A DNA stretch of 64,000 nt from NCBI GenBank assembly GCA_963807015.1, contig CAWEAS010000015.1, positions 62,001 to 126,000 of the forward strand. Direction: 5' to 3'. The translations under genes were made by a program, and so were the position numbers. The DNA comes from JAJPKK01 sp963807015. GTDB lineage: Bacteria; Pseudomonadota; Alphaproteobacteria; Rhizobiales; Xanthobacteraceae. Each line of letters starts with the position of its first letter. The first letter of the stretch is position 1. This document shows positions 40,174 through 48,600 of this stretch, in pieces. The notes beneath the pieces are model-generated. The model was not told the origin of the DNA. It was given only the letters and a program-made list of their open reading frames with translations, and did not search any database.

Positions 40174-41029
40174 CCGCCGCCGCTAATTCGTTTCCCCCAT
40201 TTCCTCTTCACCATCGAGCGCGTCGCCGAGCTTGTTGGCGAGGACCCCGACCCTCATCCGCGAAGTTGCTCAACATCCTCCGCGACGAGATCGGGGCGCT
40301 CGGAGGAATCAACCGCGAGCCCAATCAATTCAAAAGTGACGCCAATGCTGCCCGGCGCAGTCTTGGAGTTTTTCGGGGCAATGCGGATTCAGCAGCGCAG
40401 CGACGCCTTACGATTGTGCTGCAGTGCACCCGGCATATGGTGGCTCGTTTGCCAGGAGAAACTGCCGCGATCGCGCCACATCGAGCGCACGCTCGATCAG
40501 ACAACCGACGCTGAAATCGCCAACTTCATCAACTAATTGCCGTGCTTCCGCCGGATGCCGTATTACTTGACCGCGCATCTGAGCCGCATCGATTATTTTC
40601 ACGCGTTCGATCCTTTGCGCTATCTCCTACCGCCGCCGATCAGCCGCAGCTTCCTCGGACGCGGCACATCTCAAGGTCGTTTCGGTGGCAAAGCATGCGG
40701 TTCACCGGTTACGCGCTCGCGTGTTGCGCTACCAAGGTCACACTCGATGTCAGTGGCTATCGAATCCGAGACAATATCGATGCGGCGTTTGGATTTGGCT
40801 TACCACGACCGCCGGATCGAGCGCCTGCGAAGGGTGGCCCTGACGCGACTCACGAAAGCGTCTGTCGTCGATAAGCAGATGAAAAACTTGATTATACTAC
40901 GCAAGCCGCAATTGTTGTCGCGGGGGGCGGGTTCGTCTCTGCGCACAGCTCTCGCGTGTTGCAGTTTGACCTTGATTTCACGCCAGTATGGAAGTAACTT
41001 GAATGTACAACCATAAACTGGATTAATCC
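40174..41029. other. Decayed stretch with gene fragments
   Basis: Apart from the family fragment at 40201-40251, one frame near 40260-40400 gives protein-like LLNILRDEIGALGGINREPN followed by FKSDANAARRSLGVFRG, but without a start or a proper end. A frame around 40748-40900 (DLAYHDRRIERLRRVALTRL) is also unconvincing. No complete gene is supported. Confidence 0.4.
40201..40251 (+). pseudogene. Fragment of the TIDRAAELLGED small-protein family
   Basis: The codons give FLFTIERVAELVGEDPD, matching the N-terminal motif of the proteins encoded at 30815 (VFTIDRAAELLGED) and 49455 (VFTVERAAELLGQE). The rest of the gene is absent. Confidence 0.55.
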
Positions 41030-41326
41030 ATGAGTAAGATGGCCGCGGTGGATACAGCCGCTCGTCACCAGATTGCAGGCGACGGAAAAGCCGTCGGTTA
41101 CGCGGATCTGGTCAATGCCGGCTATTCTACCGATGACCAAGTGGAACGCTTCCTTATCGGTGTCTCGAACCGCCTCAAGCTCGACACACCGTCCTATCAG
41201 TTCGACTGGTCGAGCTTGGGCGCTGCTGTGATCGGCTCACGCAGTCTGCTGACCGTCATCAGCCTTATCGATGCGAAAACGAAACTGAGTGAGGCGGAAA
41301 AGCGGCCTGCAGCGGAGCCGAAATGA
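41030..41326 (+). CDS. Hypothetical protein, 98 aa, first gene of the PatG-associated series
   Basis: MSKMAAVDTAARHQIAGDGK starts the protein; a central part reads AGYSTDDQVERFLIGVSNRL and a hydrophobic stretch WSSLGAAVIGSRSLLTVISL could be membrane-associated. No family is recognised. Its stop overlaps the start of the next gene by four bases (41323-41326, ATGA), so the two are translationally coupled. It begins a compact plus-strand series that leads to the SAF-like gene. Confidence 0.65.
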   Translation: MSKMAAVDTAARHQIAGDGKAVGYADLVNAGYSTDDQVERFLIGVSNRLKLDTPSYQFDWSSLGAAVIGSRSLLTVISLIDAKTKLSEAEKRPAAEPK

Positions 41327-41838
41327 CAAGAATCAAAGTCAAGGCTCAAGGGCAAGGCAAGCTGCAGTTGCTTGCTTTGTCTTTCCCGCTGGTCGGGGTA
41401 CACGCACGCGTTGCCGATGCACTCGAGGAAGCGCGTAGGAAAGGCGCGGCGGCAGTCGTTTCGTCCGACGGCAAAGAGTTTTGGTTGCACACCATAGTAG
41501 ACCTGGAGGCCGCGAAGCATCCCACCAAGACCTTGCAAGACTTTCAGCAGCATCCCTTGCCGGTGCTGAACGCGCAGCGTGCCTTGAATATGGGTCTCGA
41601 CCTGACCCAATTAGACGATGATAAAGTCCGGAGCGTTTTCACCTCTGCCGATGGCGAGGCGATGGTGACCTCGATTGGTGTTGATTTCGCAGGTGACCGT
41701 ACCGTAATGGCGCTGACGAGACCCGACGGCATGTTCAAGGTGGTCAGCAAGGTCTGGTACTGTCCCGAGGACAAGACGGAGCGATTTTGGTCACCGGGCA
41801 TATGCCCTGTGCATGGTTGCGAACTCAAACAGGCCTGA
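41323..41838 (+). CDS. Hypothetical protein with C-terminal CxH-type metal-binding-like motif, 171 aa
   Basis: The N-terminal two thirds are an alpha/beta protein of unknown type (LLALSFPLVGVHARVADALE, AAVVSSDGKEFWLHTIVDLE, IGVDFAGDRTVMALTRPDGM). The C-terminus WYCPEDKTERFWSPGICPVH followed by GCELKQA resembles the short heavy-metal-binding domain (YTCPMHP...PGKCPxCGMxL), with three Cys and a His. It could bind zinc or another metal. It starts within the stop of the preceding gene and ends 12 bases before the membrane protein gene. Confidence 0.65.
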   Translation: MTRIKVKAQGQGKLQLLALSFPLVGVHARVADALEEARRKGAAAVVSSDGKEFWLHTIVDLEAAKHPTKTLQDFQQHPLPVLNAQRALNMGLDLTQLDDDKVRSVFTSADGEAMVTSIGVDFAGDRTVMALTRPDGMFKVVSKVWYCPEDKTERFWSPGICPVHGCELKQA

Positions 41839-41850
41839 CGGATTGGCCCG

Positions 41851-43119
41851 ATGTTCAGCCAGGTGCTCGACAAGCTCGACAGCTGGCTCGGCCGCTCATT
41901 CCTCCTAGCTCGGTATTTTCCCTGGCTGCTTTTCGCCGGCGCCAACCTGCTGCTGGCAGCCGCGGAGTTTCCCGATATCCGTACGCTACTCGCGTCGGAG
42001 TACTCCAACATCACTTCTAGCGGCAAAATTGTCGATTCTGCGCTTGCTTTCGGCGTAGTCGCGGTGGTGGCGTATACGTTGTCGCCTGGAATGCTCGCGA
42101 TTTAGCGGCTTCTCGAAGGCCGGGAGCTTTGGCAATGGATCGCCGAGCCCCTGGTTCTACGTCGTGTCATCGAGACGCAAGCTCTTGTAGATCGCCGAAG
42201 GAGCCTGTTCCAAAATCGTGCCGGCCTCGAGAATAGGGACGTCATCGTCAAACGTCTTGCCGCCTTTCGGGCCGCCGGCAAGAACTACGCGACCATTACG
42301 GATCGCGGCGCAATCGACACTGCCGAAGAGGCGCTGAAGAGCCTACGATCGCGACGGTTTTTGAATCGCTCGATCAGGGCAGGCGAGATCGCGGTAGCGG
42401 TTCAGGCGATGGCCACCGCATTGCAGAGAAATTGCGCCGATCTCATTTGGCTGAAGCAGCAGCCGTCGCCCTTGCCGGGTGACATTTTGGCCGATGCGTC
42501 GCGTCTCGACCAGCTGCACCGGGAGTTGTGTGATGAGATTTTACCTTATGCGACGGACATCGCTCAAAATCGGGAACGACATGCGCTTGCGGCCCGCGCC
42601 AAACTCTACGCCGAGGCCGAGGTTGCGCCGACGCGGCTTGGCAACGAGGTTGCTGCATTGCGCAGCTATTGCGACACGCGGTACGGGTTCGACTTTGATT
42701 TTTTCTGGCCGAGACTCCAGCTGGTGATGAAGGACGACAAGCTTGCGACGAAGCTGTCAGGCCTCCAGATCCAGGTGGAATTCTCAATGTTATCGCTCTC
42801 GCTGAGTTGCCTGTTCGTAGTGTCCTGGCTGATCGTGCTCGGCGCCTGGGGGCATTCGCTGGTGACTTTGTTATTGCTCGTGATGTTCGGCCCGCTCGTA
42901 ATCTTCATGTGGCTTTGGCTAGTGCACGAGAGTTACTCGACTTACGCCGAGTTCCTGCGCGGCGCCATCGACGTTAGCCGCTTCGATTTGCTGCAGGCGC
43001 TGCGGCGGCAGTTGCCGCAGACGACCGAGGCTGAGAAAGCAATATGGGAACAGACAGCCCGGCTGCTTGTGCTGAACGAGCATGACGTCGACGTCGAACT
43101 CAAGCATCCAAGCGCGTGA
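41851..43119 (+). pseudogene. Membrane protein gene split by one in-frame amber codon
   Basis: Codons 1-84 encode two membrane segments (YFPWLLFAGANLLLAAAEF, ALAFGVVAVVAYTLSPGML). TAG 42103-42105 follows ATT, and the same frame then stays open for 337 codons to TGA 43117-43119. The second part has a cytoplasmic-type helix region (RLLEGRELWQWIAEPLVLRR and onward) and two more membrane segments (LSLSLSCLFVVSWLIVLGAW, LLLLVMFGPLVIFMWLWLVH). CAG to TAG would be a one-base change. The full product would be about 421 residues with four membrane spans. A downstream restart near 42361 (TTG) could give a separate 252-residue protein. Function unknown. Confidence 0.65.
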
Positions 43120-43667
43120 TGGACGACCTCACAAAAGCAACCCTATTAGGGATGGCCCCCAGCGTGGCCTATTTGATGGCAATTGTTCTCGTCGGCGTGC
43201 TGCTTTTCGTTCGCTCTTGCTCCTCAGAACCGCCGGCGGCAGTAGCCACCCAGCATCTCGATCGCAATCATCGCCTGACTTCGACCGACATTGAGACGAG
43301 CACGACAGCACCACTCATTGGCCGCATCCTGCAAAAAGAGGTTCAAAAGGGCGAGGCGATCACGCCCGCCATGGTCGGGCAGAAGGCAGTGCCGGCGACG
43401 TTCACACCCGGCCTAGCGGCGCTTATACCGGTGCCGACCTTAGCTCTAAGAACGGAAAACATCGTGGCAGGGACGGACGTTAAGGTCTGCGTCAAGATGC
43501 ACTTACTCGCCGGCCCAACAAAGGTACTGAGGATCGAGGACTGTGACGACAAAGTTTGTTGGGTTCTGATCGGGCTCTCTAGAACCGACGCGATGGGCCT
43601 CGATCCCGTCGATCTCGCCGATGCTCGGCTCGTCCCGCGAGCCCTGACCTGCTCGACTCATCCGTAA
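43119..43667 (+). CDS. Membrane-anchored SAF-like domain protein, 182 aa
   Basis: The start ATG 43119 (or GTG 43116) overlaps the stop of the preceding gene. An N-terminal membrane anchor (PSVAYLMAIVLVGVLLFVRS) is followed by a SAF-like segment: DRNHRLTSTDIETS, then IGRILQKEVQKGEAITPAMV. SAF domains occur in periplasmic chaperones (FlgA, CpaB) and in sugar-acid enzymes. The C-terminal part has a Cys-containing strand pair (VKVCVKMHLLAGPTKVLRIE, DCDDKVCWVLIGLS). It is the last gene of the coupled group that starts at 41030. The family assignment is moderate. Confidence 0.62.
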   Translation: MDDLTKATLLGMAPSVAYLMAIVLVGVLLFVRSCSSEPPAAVATQHLDRNHRLTSTDIETSTTAPLIGRILQKEVQKGEAITPAMVGQKAVPATFTPGLAALIPVPTLALRTENIVAGTDVKVCVKMHLLAGPTKVLRIEDCDDKVCWVLIGLSRTDAMGLDPVDLADARLVPRALTCSTHP

Positions 43668-44120
43668 CCTATACCGCTGTGCGCTTCCGGTCCGAAACAC
43701 ACGGTACGGCCACTCAAATGCGGCCAAGCCAGCTTACAAATCCGTATATCGAATCTTTCTGGCCAAGGCGGCAGTTGATTGCTTTGATAACTCGACGCTT
43801 CGTCGCAATCGTCGAGCAAAGCTAACTTGTCGCGCAAATAAATCAAATAAATGTATTTACATTATTCTAGGCACGATCTGCGTGATCGGTGTTAAAAGCC
43901 GTGCGCTCGCGAGGGATTATTGATGCGTAACTATCGAATCTTGTACATCACGGTGAGCTGCACTTGTCAGTTCTGGTGTTGTATCTTTTCAACAGCTGGT
44001 ATTTATTTTTGAGTCGTGAACTCGACGGAGTTGCAATGACAGATTGCATGATATGTTGCCGTACGATTTTTTGAAGATCGGATCAATTGCGCGTCAACAG
44101 GTAGCGTGGAGTTCGTTGTT
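43668..44120. other. AT-richer intergenic region before the lipoprotein gene
   Basis: About 450 bases without a supported gene, clearly more AT-rich than most of the window (for example TTTATTTTTGAG near 44000). It probably holds the promoter for the lipoprotein/PatG-like series. No operator or riboswitch was recognised. Confidence 0.45.
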
Positions 44121-45017
44121 ATGGCTAACTTCAAGGTCGCACTGCCACTCGCATTATTTCTACCGGTTATCGTTGGTGGGTGCGGGCTTTACACACCGGA
44201 GAAATTTCTCTTCTCTGATGATGACGTTCCGAGGGGACAACCTTCCCCGGAGGGGAAGTATGAAAATGCTATAGTCGGTCATATCAAATGCGAGCTACGC
44301 CAGGGTGTTTGGAATGCCACAGTATTTCCTCAGGTGAATGCTTGGCTCAGCACGTGGGGCGTTACTGTAACCCTGAAAATTACTGTTGACGAAATGAGCG
44401 GGCTAAATCCTGGTGCGTCCCTGCTTACACCGCTTGAGAATTCTGTCAAGGCATTCCCCGTAGGCGGAAATGTTGTGAGTCCGCAAAACGTTTCCATCGG
44501 ATTGGGGTTGTCGGGAACCGCGCATTCAACTCGTTTGGAAACGATCGCTTTTACCTACTCGGTTCCCGAGCTTATGGTTGAAGCTCGCAAAGAACTTGCT
44601 GCCAAAAGCGTTCTTGCTTGCGATAAGCTTCAAGATGGGGTGCAGATTAACAGCAACTTGAAGATAGGACAGTTCATTTACGATAAGGCGGTTATCGCCG
44701 CTGTGGGAGAGGATACAAGTAAATCGATCACAGCGCCGCCCTTCAGCACATTAACCGATGATATTACCTTTGTGGCCTCTTACGGCGGCAGCGTCACCCC
44801 AGTGTGGCATTTCGCGAGAATAACAGTTGGCAATAGTACATCATTGGCCAATGCCACGCGTACCAAGACAAATGAGGTAATTATTACTTTTGGTCCGTTG
44901 GCTAGTGGCGCAACGCCTCAGAGGCAGGCAAAGTTATCCCCGGATGCCCAGACCGTTCATAATGCCGCTCTGATCGGCAGCGCGACGGCATCGTCTATTA
45001 ACAGCCAGACGCGTTGA
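44121..45017 (+). CDS. Lipoprotein of unknown function, 298 aa
   Basis: From ATG 44121 the signal peptide is MANFKVALPLALFLPVIVGG followed by Cys 21, a clear lipobox (VIVGGC). GTG 44106 would add five residues. The mature protein has many beta strands (VNAWLSTWGVTVTLKITVDE, VSIGLGLSGTAHSTRLETIA, VTPVWHFARITVGNSTSLAN) and a conserved-looking VWHF core; it probably sits in the outer-membrane periplasmic face. Codon and base use is more AT-rich than in neighbouring genes, suggesting transfer. It ends 36 bases before a small open frame that overlaps the protease start, so it is likely in the same transcript. Confidence 0.75.
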   Translation: MANFKVALPLALFLPVIVGGCGLYTPEKFLFSDDDVPRGQPSPEGKYENAIVGHIKCELRQGVWNATVFPQVNAWLSTWGVTVTLKITVDEMSGLNPGASLLTPLENSVKAFPVGGNVVSPQNVSIGLGLSGTAHSTRLETIAFTYSVPELMVEARKELAAKSVLACDKLQDGVQINSNLKIGQFIYDKAVIAAVGEDTSKSITAPPFSTLTDDITFVASYGGSVTPVWHFARITVGNSTSLANATRTKTNEVIITFGPLASGATPQRQAKLSPDAQTVHNAALIGSATASSINSQTR

Positions 45018-45052
45018 AAGGTCTGTTGGCGTCCATCGTGAGGTTTCATGTC

Positions 45053-45145
45053 ATGGCGCTTTCGGAGCCAAAGCCCCGTTTGAGGAGCAACCAGCCCCCG
45101 GGCTGGTACGAAATAAAATCCTACGAAGAGTACTCGAAGTGGTGA
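45053..45145 (+). CDS. Possible 30-residue leader peptide overlapping the protease start
   Basis: ATG 45053 has GAGG at 45040-45043 as ribosome-binding site. The peptide MALSEPKPRLRSNQPPGWYE, then IKSYEEYSKW, ends at TGA 45143-45145, which overlaps GTG 45142 of the protease gene (GTGA). It may be a real small peptide, a coupling leader, or the true N-terminus of the protease displaced by a one-base frameshift. The Pro-rich start and Trp/Tyr-rich end would be unusual for a random frame. Confidence 0.4.
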   Translation: MALSEPKPRLRSNQPPGWYEIKSYEEYSKW

Positions 45146-47067
45146 TCGAGGCTGGCAATTCGGATGCGATCCCGGTAGCCGTCATCGACGGCCCATACGA
45201 TGCTCTCGCGTTATCGGGAGTTCTGGCGCAGATGCCCGTGAGCCTCGGTAAAGGAGATTGCAGTATTGAACGCAACAATGCTTGCAGCCATGGTACTTTC
45301 ATCGTCGGCTTCCTGGGCGCTCGCCGAGATGCGGCGATCCCCGGGCTTTGCCCGGAATGCAGGCTATTGCATGTCCCGCTATTCGCCGAAGTGGATTTGC
45401 CATCAGCGAGCGTCGCTCGCTTGGCCGAGGCAATCTCGGTGGCATCGGCGGCCGGTGCTAAGCTGATCAATCTAAGTCTTGCGATCGTTGGCGACGATGC
45501 TGCGTTCGATAAGCAATTGGCGGACGCCCTTGATTACGCCGAGTCAAAGGGCGCGGTTGTGTTGGCTGCAGCTGGAAATCAGGGCCGTCTTGCAATGGGA
45601 CAGCTCTTGTCCCACCCCGTGACGATTCCAGTTGTCGCTATAGACGGCGGCGGCAGACCTCTGCCGGATTGCAATTTCGGCCCGTTGATCTCGCGCCGCG
45701 GCGTTGTGGCCTACGGCCATGAAGTGCTCGGTTACGCGGCGGGCGGCGGGACAACCGTCATGTCGGGGACCAGCGTCGCGACTGCGGTTGCGACCGCCAC
45801 GCTCGCGCGGCTGTGGCAAGGGGATCCGCACACGAATGGTGCTGACATCCGTGCCGCCGTGGCAAGCCTAGATCGAAGCAAGACATCGATTGGGGCCGTC
45901 TTGGATCTACGTCACCTTGTCGCGGCGCTCGATCATAGGGCCGTTCCCATGATGGCTGGGGACAGAGCGACGGAATCCGCGACCTCCATATCCGCGGCAT
46001 CGCAGGGAGTGACAGTAATGAGGGATACAATCAACCTACGAAGGTCGTCGGTTCCGAATTTTGACGCGGTTGCGGCAACCCAGGCGGTCACCCCTGCGCG
46101 CAGCCTGACGGGGTGTTCGTGCGGGGCGCCGGAGGGGAACTGTACCTGCACGGATCGCGCGACCTCATCCACCTTCATTTACGTGCTTGGCACGGTGGAT
46201 ATTCGGTTTCCAGACCAATCGATCTCTGAAGAACTGCAGACCGTTGCCATCACATTGGGCATCGAGCCGGATGCTGATCCAAATGCCCCGTTGCGCGAGT
46301 GGTACTACCGCGTTCTGTCGAGGCCAGAGGCGCGTTACGTTGCCCGCAAGGTCTGCTGGATTCTCGAGGTTGAGGGGCAGCCCGCCTACTATCTCGCCCT
46401 GCGCGACCTTCATGATTTATCAGATTTAATCAGCTGCCTCGGTCGCCCAGAAGTGGTTGATGGACCCCGTGAGCCTAGAGGCGTTCATCAGCAGCAGGGA
46501 AATCCTCTTTATTCTGAAGACCTTGATTTGTTCGTCGGATCGAGCTCGCTTGATCCTATCGATTTGTGCCCGGGAATTGCAGTTCCGGTGCTGGCAGTAG
46601 ACCAGCTGTGTTCGTTCGCGCCGGGTTATCAGACCAGGTGGTTTGAAAGAAAACCAGAGTCGCCGAAGAAGCAGCCCGGAAGATCGCGACGAGGAGCGTC
46701 GAATCCCGAGGAAAGTGAATCAATCGAACCGAACCCAGATGACTTGAAATACCTGTTTAAAACGCTTGTTCAGAGCGCCGATAATCTTGGCGACACTGAT
46801 GAATGGCGAGCTCTCAACTTCCTAGCCGCTCGGTACCAACCGTTATACGAGCGGTACATTAGGATGGTCACGGCACGCGACGCGTGGATACTAGACAGCG
46901 TCAAGGTGATGAGGTCGCGGCTGGCGCGTGAGAGACACATCGTCGACCCTGTATTCGCTTTCCGCAACTTGCAAACAGGTGTAACGAGGAAGTATTTTGT
47001 GCGTGTAGACGTCAGCCACATGTTTCCGATGATCGTAAACCATATCGCTGACTACTTCGACCGCTAA
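45142..47067 (+). CDS. Subtilisin-like (S8) protease with PatG-type C-terminal region, 641 aa
   Basis: The N-terminal about 240 residues are an S8 peptidase. The triad reads Asp16 (VAVIDGPYD), His50 (SHGTFIVG), Ser211 (MSGTSVATAVATA), with oxyanion Asn146 (AAAGNQG). A Cys-rich linker follows (CSCGAPEGNCTC, residues 325-336, CxC-x6-CxC). The C-terminal 300 residues match cyanobactin PatA/PatG family proteins: FIYVLGTVDIRFPDQSISEE, RYVARKVCWILEVEGQPAYY, LCPGIAVPVLAVDQLCSF, and the end RKYFVRVDVSHMFPMIVNHI ADYFDR-type close. PatG-type proteases cut precursor peptides. No signal peptide is seen, so it acts in the cytoplasm. GTG 45142 overlaps the small upstream frame; GTG 45139 is an alternative. 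A Cys-rich small protein gene follows 22 bases downstream. Confidence 0.85.
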   Translation: MIEAGNSDAIPVAVIDGPYDALALSGVLAQMPVSLGKGDCSIERNNACSHGTFIVGFLGARRDAAIPGLCPECRLLHVPLFAEVDLPSASVARLAEAISVASAAGAKLINLSLAIVGDDAAFDKQLADALDYAESKGAVVLAAAGNQGRLAMGQLLSHPVTIPVVAIDGGGRPLPDCNFGPLISRRGVVAYGHEVLGYAAGGGTTVMSGTSVATAVATATLARLWQGDPHTNGADIRAAVASLDRSKTSIGAVLDLRHLVAALDHRAVPMMAGDRATESATSISAASQGVTVMRDTINLRRSSVPNFDAVAATQAVTPARSLTGCSCGAPEGNCTCTDRATSSTFIYVLGTVDIRFPDQSISEELQTVAITLGIEPDADPNAPLREWYYRVLSRPEARYVARKVCWILEVEGQPAYYLALRDLHDLSDLISCLGRPEVVDGPREPRGVHQQQGNPLYSEDLDLFVGSSSLDPIDLCPGIAVPVLAVDQLCSFAPGYQTRWFERKPESPKKQPGRSRRGASNPEESESIEPNPDDLKYLFKTLVQSADNLGDTDEWRALNFLAARYQPLYERYIRMVTARDAWILDSVKVMRSRLARERHIVDPVFAFRNLQTGVTRKYFVRVDVSHMFPMIVNHIADYFDR

Positions 47068-47089
47068 ACCCAAACGTTAGGAGCTTACC

Positions 47090-47320
47090 ATGTTTGTACC
47101 CGCTCCGATCCAAGAAGACTTCGCGCCTCACACCAAGCGCCCCGTGCTACGGCGGAATGCAGCCCTCTTTGTAGATGCTACCGGCGGGGGAGGCGGCACC
47201 AGATCGCGTGTGCTGCCGCAGGCCATGCTTCCGTGCGGGCCTGGGAATTGCGCCGGTAAACCAGACGGGACGCCGTGTTGCTTTCCGGGGATGAGTTGCC
47301 AAGACGGAGTATGTGTATGA
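47090..47320 (+). CDS. Cys-rich precursor-like peptide, 76 aa, knottin-like C-terminus
   Basis: ATG 47090 follows AGGAG at ideal spacing. The protein has a 48-residue leader-like part (MFVPAPIQEDFAPHTKRPVL, then RRNAALFVDA and a Gly run TGGGGG) without a hydrophobic signal, and a C-terminal core with six cysteines at 49, 54, 63, 64, 70 and 75: C-x4-C-x8-CC-x5-C-x4-C. This spacing, including the central CC and GxPCC context, resembles inhibitor-cystine-knot miniproteins. Placed 22 bases after a PatG-like protease gene, it is the best candidate substrate: cleavage near the Gly run or the following Arg residues would free the core. This is inference. Confidence 0.75.
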   Translation: MFVPAPIQEDFAPHTKRPVLRRNAALFVDATGGGGGTRSRVLPQAMLPCGPGNCAGKPDGTPCCFPGMSCQDGVCV

Positions 47321-47360
47321 CGATGTTTGTCACCATACCGCTGCCTCTGGGCGGATCCGG

Positions 47361-47495
47361 ATGACGGTTCGGTGTCCTTGCGGCCGGACGACGCAGGATT
47401 GGGAGAGCGTGAAGGATACGCATAAATCGCAGTTCGCTATCTGCCAGAGCCGGCCGCTGCGCACAACATGTCCTTCGTTCTTGGAGTTGAGTTGA
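47361..47495 (+). CDS. Possible second small Cys-containing peptide, 44 aa
   Basis: ATG 47361 opens MTVRCPCGRTTQDWESVKDT, then HKSQFAICQSRPLRTTCPSF, with four cysteines. There is no strong ribosome-binding site and it overlaps the start of the membrane protein gene by 28 bases. It could be a second small product of the cluster or chance. Confidence 0.25.
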   Translation: MTVRCPCGRTTQDWESVKDTHKSQFAICQSRPLRTTCPSFLELS

Positions 47496-48514
47496 TTTTC
47501 TCAGAACTCTTGAGGTCCATTGCAGTCGTGCCAATTTCAAGACGCGAACTTGCTGGTATGTTGCTCTTTATTATGCCGATCGCGGCGGCATGCGTTCCGC
47601 TGGTAACAGTCGATGTTATCGTGCCCCGCGATTCCCCCGAATGGGTTGCCGATTTGTCCGCCCCGTTGAAATTCGGGGCCAGCACGATGGCGTCGCTTTA
47701 TGATTTGGCGATTGCCGGCGCAATACTCGCTGTCTTTTGCGTCGCCGCAGTCCTCTGCTACGCCTTCATGATCGCCTGGATCGCCAAACGAAGCATGTTT
47801 GCGAGGGAGCGCAAGTATCTAAACGTTGCTGCAATTCTTGCCTTCGGATTTCCTGTCATCCTCCTGGCGGTGCAGCTTTCGCTTCCCGTGACCTGCAACA
47901 GACTGGGCATTGATGACTGCGTGACGCGGCATCTTCTTGATGCAACAATCGGCCAGAAATATCACACGACATTTGCCATGCATCATGACTCCGAAGTTTT
48001 GGCGTATTTGATTTTTACAAGTTTTTTGTTGGCCGTGCTAACGGCCGCTGCGCTCTCGAGTTCCTCGATCCCGCCTGACAAGGAGCGGTCCTCGGAACAC
48101 ATCGAAATGATTTCCGCCGAAGAACGCTGGTTCATGTTAAACATGGTGTTATTCGTGACCGCTGCGGCCCTCGTTTTGGCTACGATCGTCGCGCGGCTTC
48201 GATTTAACGTCGGCCTGACCACAATCGATTCTACGGGGGCAAAAGATGCGGCTGCTAGCGCGCGCCAAGCTTATCAGACGGTTGTGTCAGCCATCATGAT
48301 TTATTGGACTTCAATACTGTCGCTGTGTCTCGCGCTGCTCTACGTCCCGAACGCGGTTGTCCTCGCGCTAGGTGAAAAGGGTGGCATAGTGTCGGCGCCC
48401 GTGACTTTTTTGCGGTACCTGACCAGAGACGGGTTTTTAAGGGCGTTGAAGGTTTTCGCGGTCGTTTCCCCGCCGCTTGTCAGCAAGGTCGCGGACCTGT
48501 TGCAGAGTTCGTGA
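47468..48514 (+). CDS. Multi-spanning membrane protein, 348 aa
   Basis: ATG 47468 starts MSFVLGVELIFSELLRSIAV. Hydrophobic segments suggest five or six spans: LAGMLLFIMPIAAACVPLVT, AIAGAILAVFCVAAVLCYAF, VAAILAFGFPVILLAVQLSL, VLAYLIFTSFLLAVLTAAAL, MLNMVLFVTAAALVLATIVA and YWTSILSLCLALLYVPNAVV. Two Cys lie in the loop VTCNRLGIDDCVTRHLLDAT. No ABC or MFS signature is present. As the last gene of the PatG-like series it could export or sense the peptide, or give immunity; none of this is shown by sequence alone. The ribosome-binding site is poor. Confidence 0.7.
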   Translation: MSFVLGVELIFSELLRSIAVVPISRRELAGMLLFIMPIAAACVPLVTVDVIVPRDSPEWVADLSAPLKFGASTMASLYDLAIAGAILAVFCVAAVLCYAFMIAWIAKRSMFARERKYLNVAAILAFGFPVILLAVQLSLPVTCNRLGIDDCVTRHLLDATIGQKYHTTFAMHHDSEVLAYLIFTSFLLAVLTAAALSSSSIPPDKERSSEHIEMISAEERWFMLNMVLFVTAAALVLATIVARLRFNVGLTTIDSTGAKDAAASARQAYQTVVSAIMIYWTSILSLCLALLYVPNAVVLALGEKGGIVSAPVTFLRYLTRDGFLRALKVFAVVSPPLVSKVADLLQSS

Positions 48515-48600
48515 GGTTCGCCGTTGTTGGATGCGCCGGTATGCTTTATCCGGTTGTCATTTTGTGAGTCAGCACCGAAATGGACCCCCCGGAATTTGAG

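Noticed and set aside
40537..41016. 159-codon plus-strand frame
   Set aside because: Mixed, low-quality sequence without a start signal; only a short central part looks protein-like.
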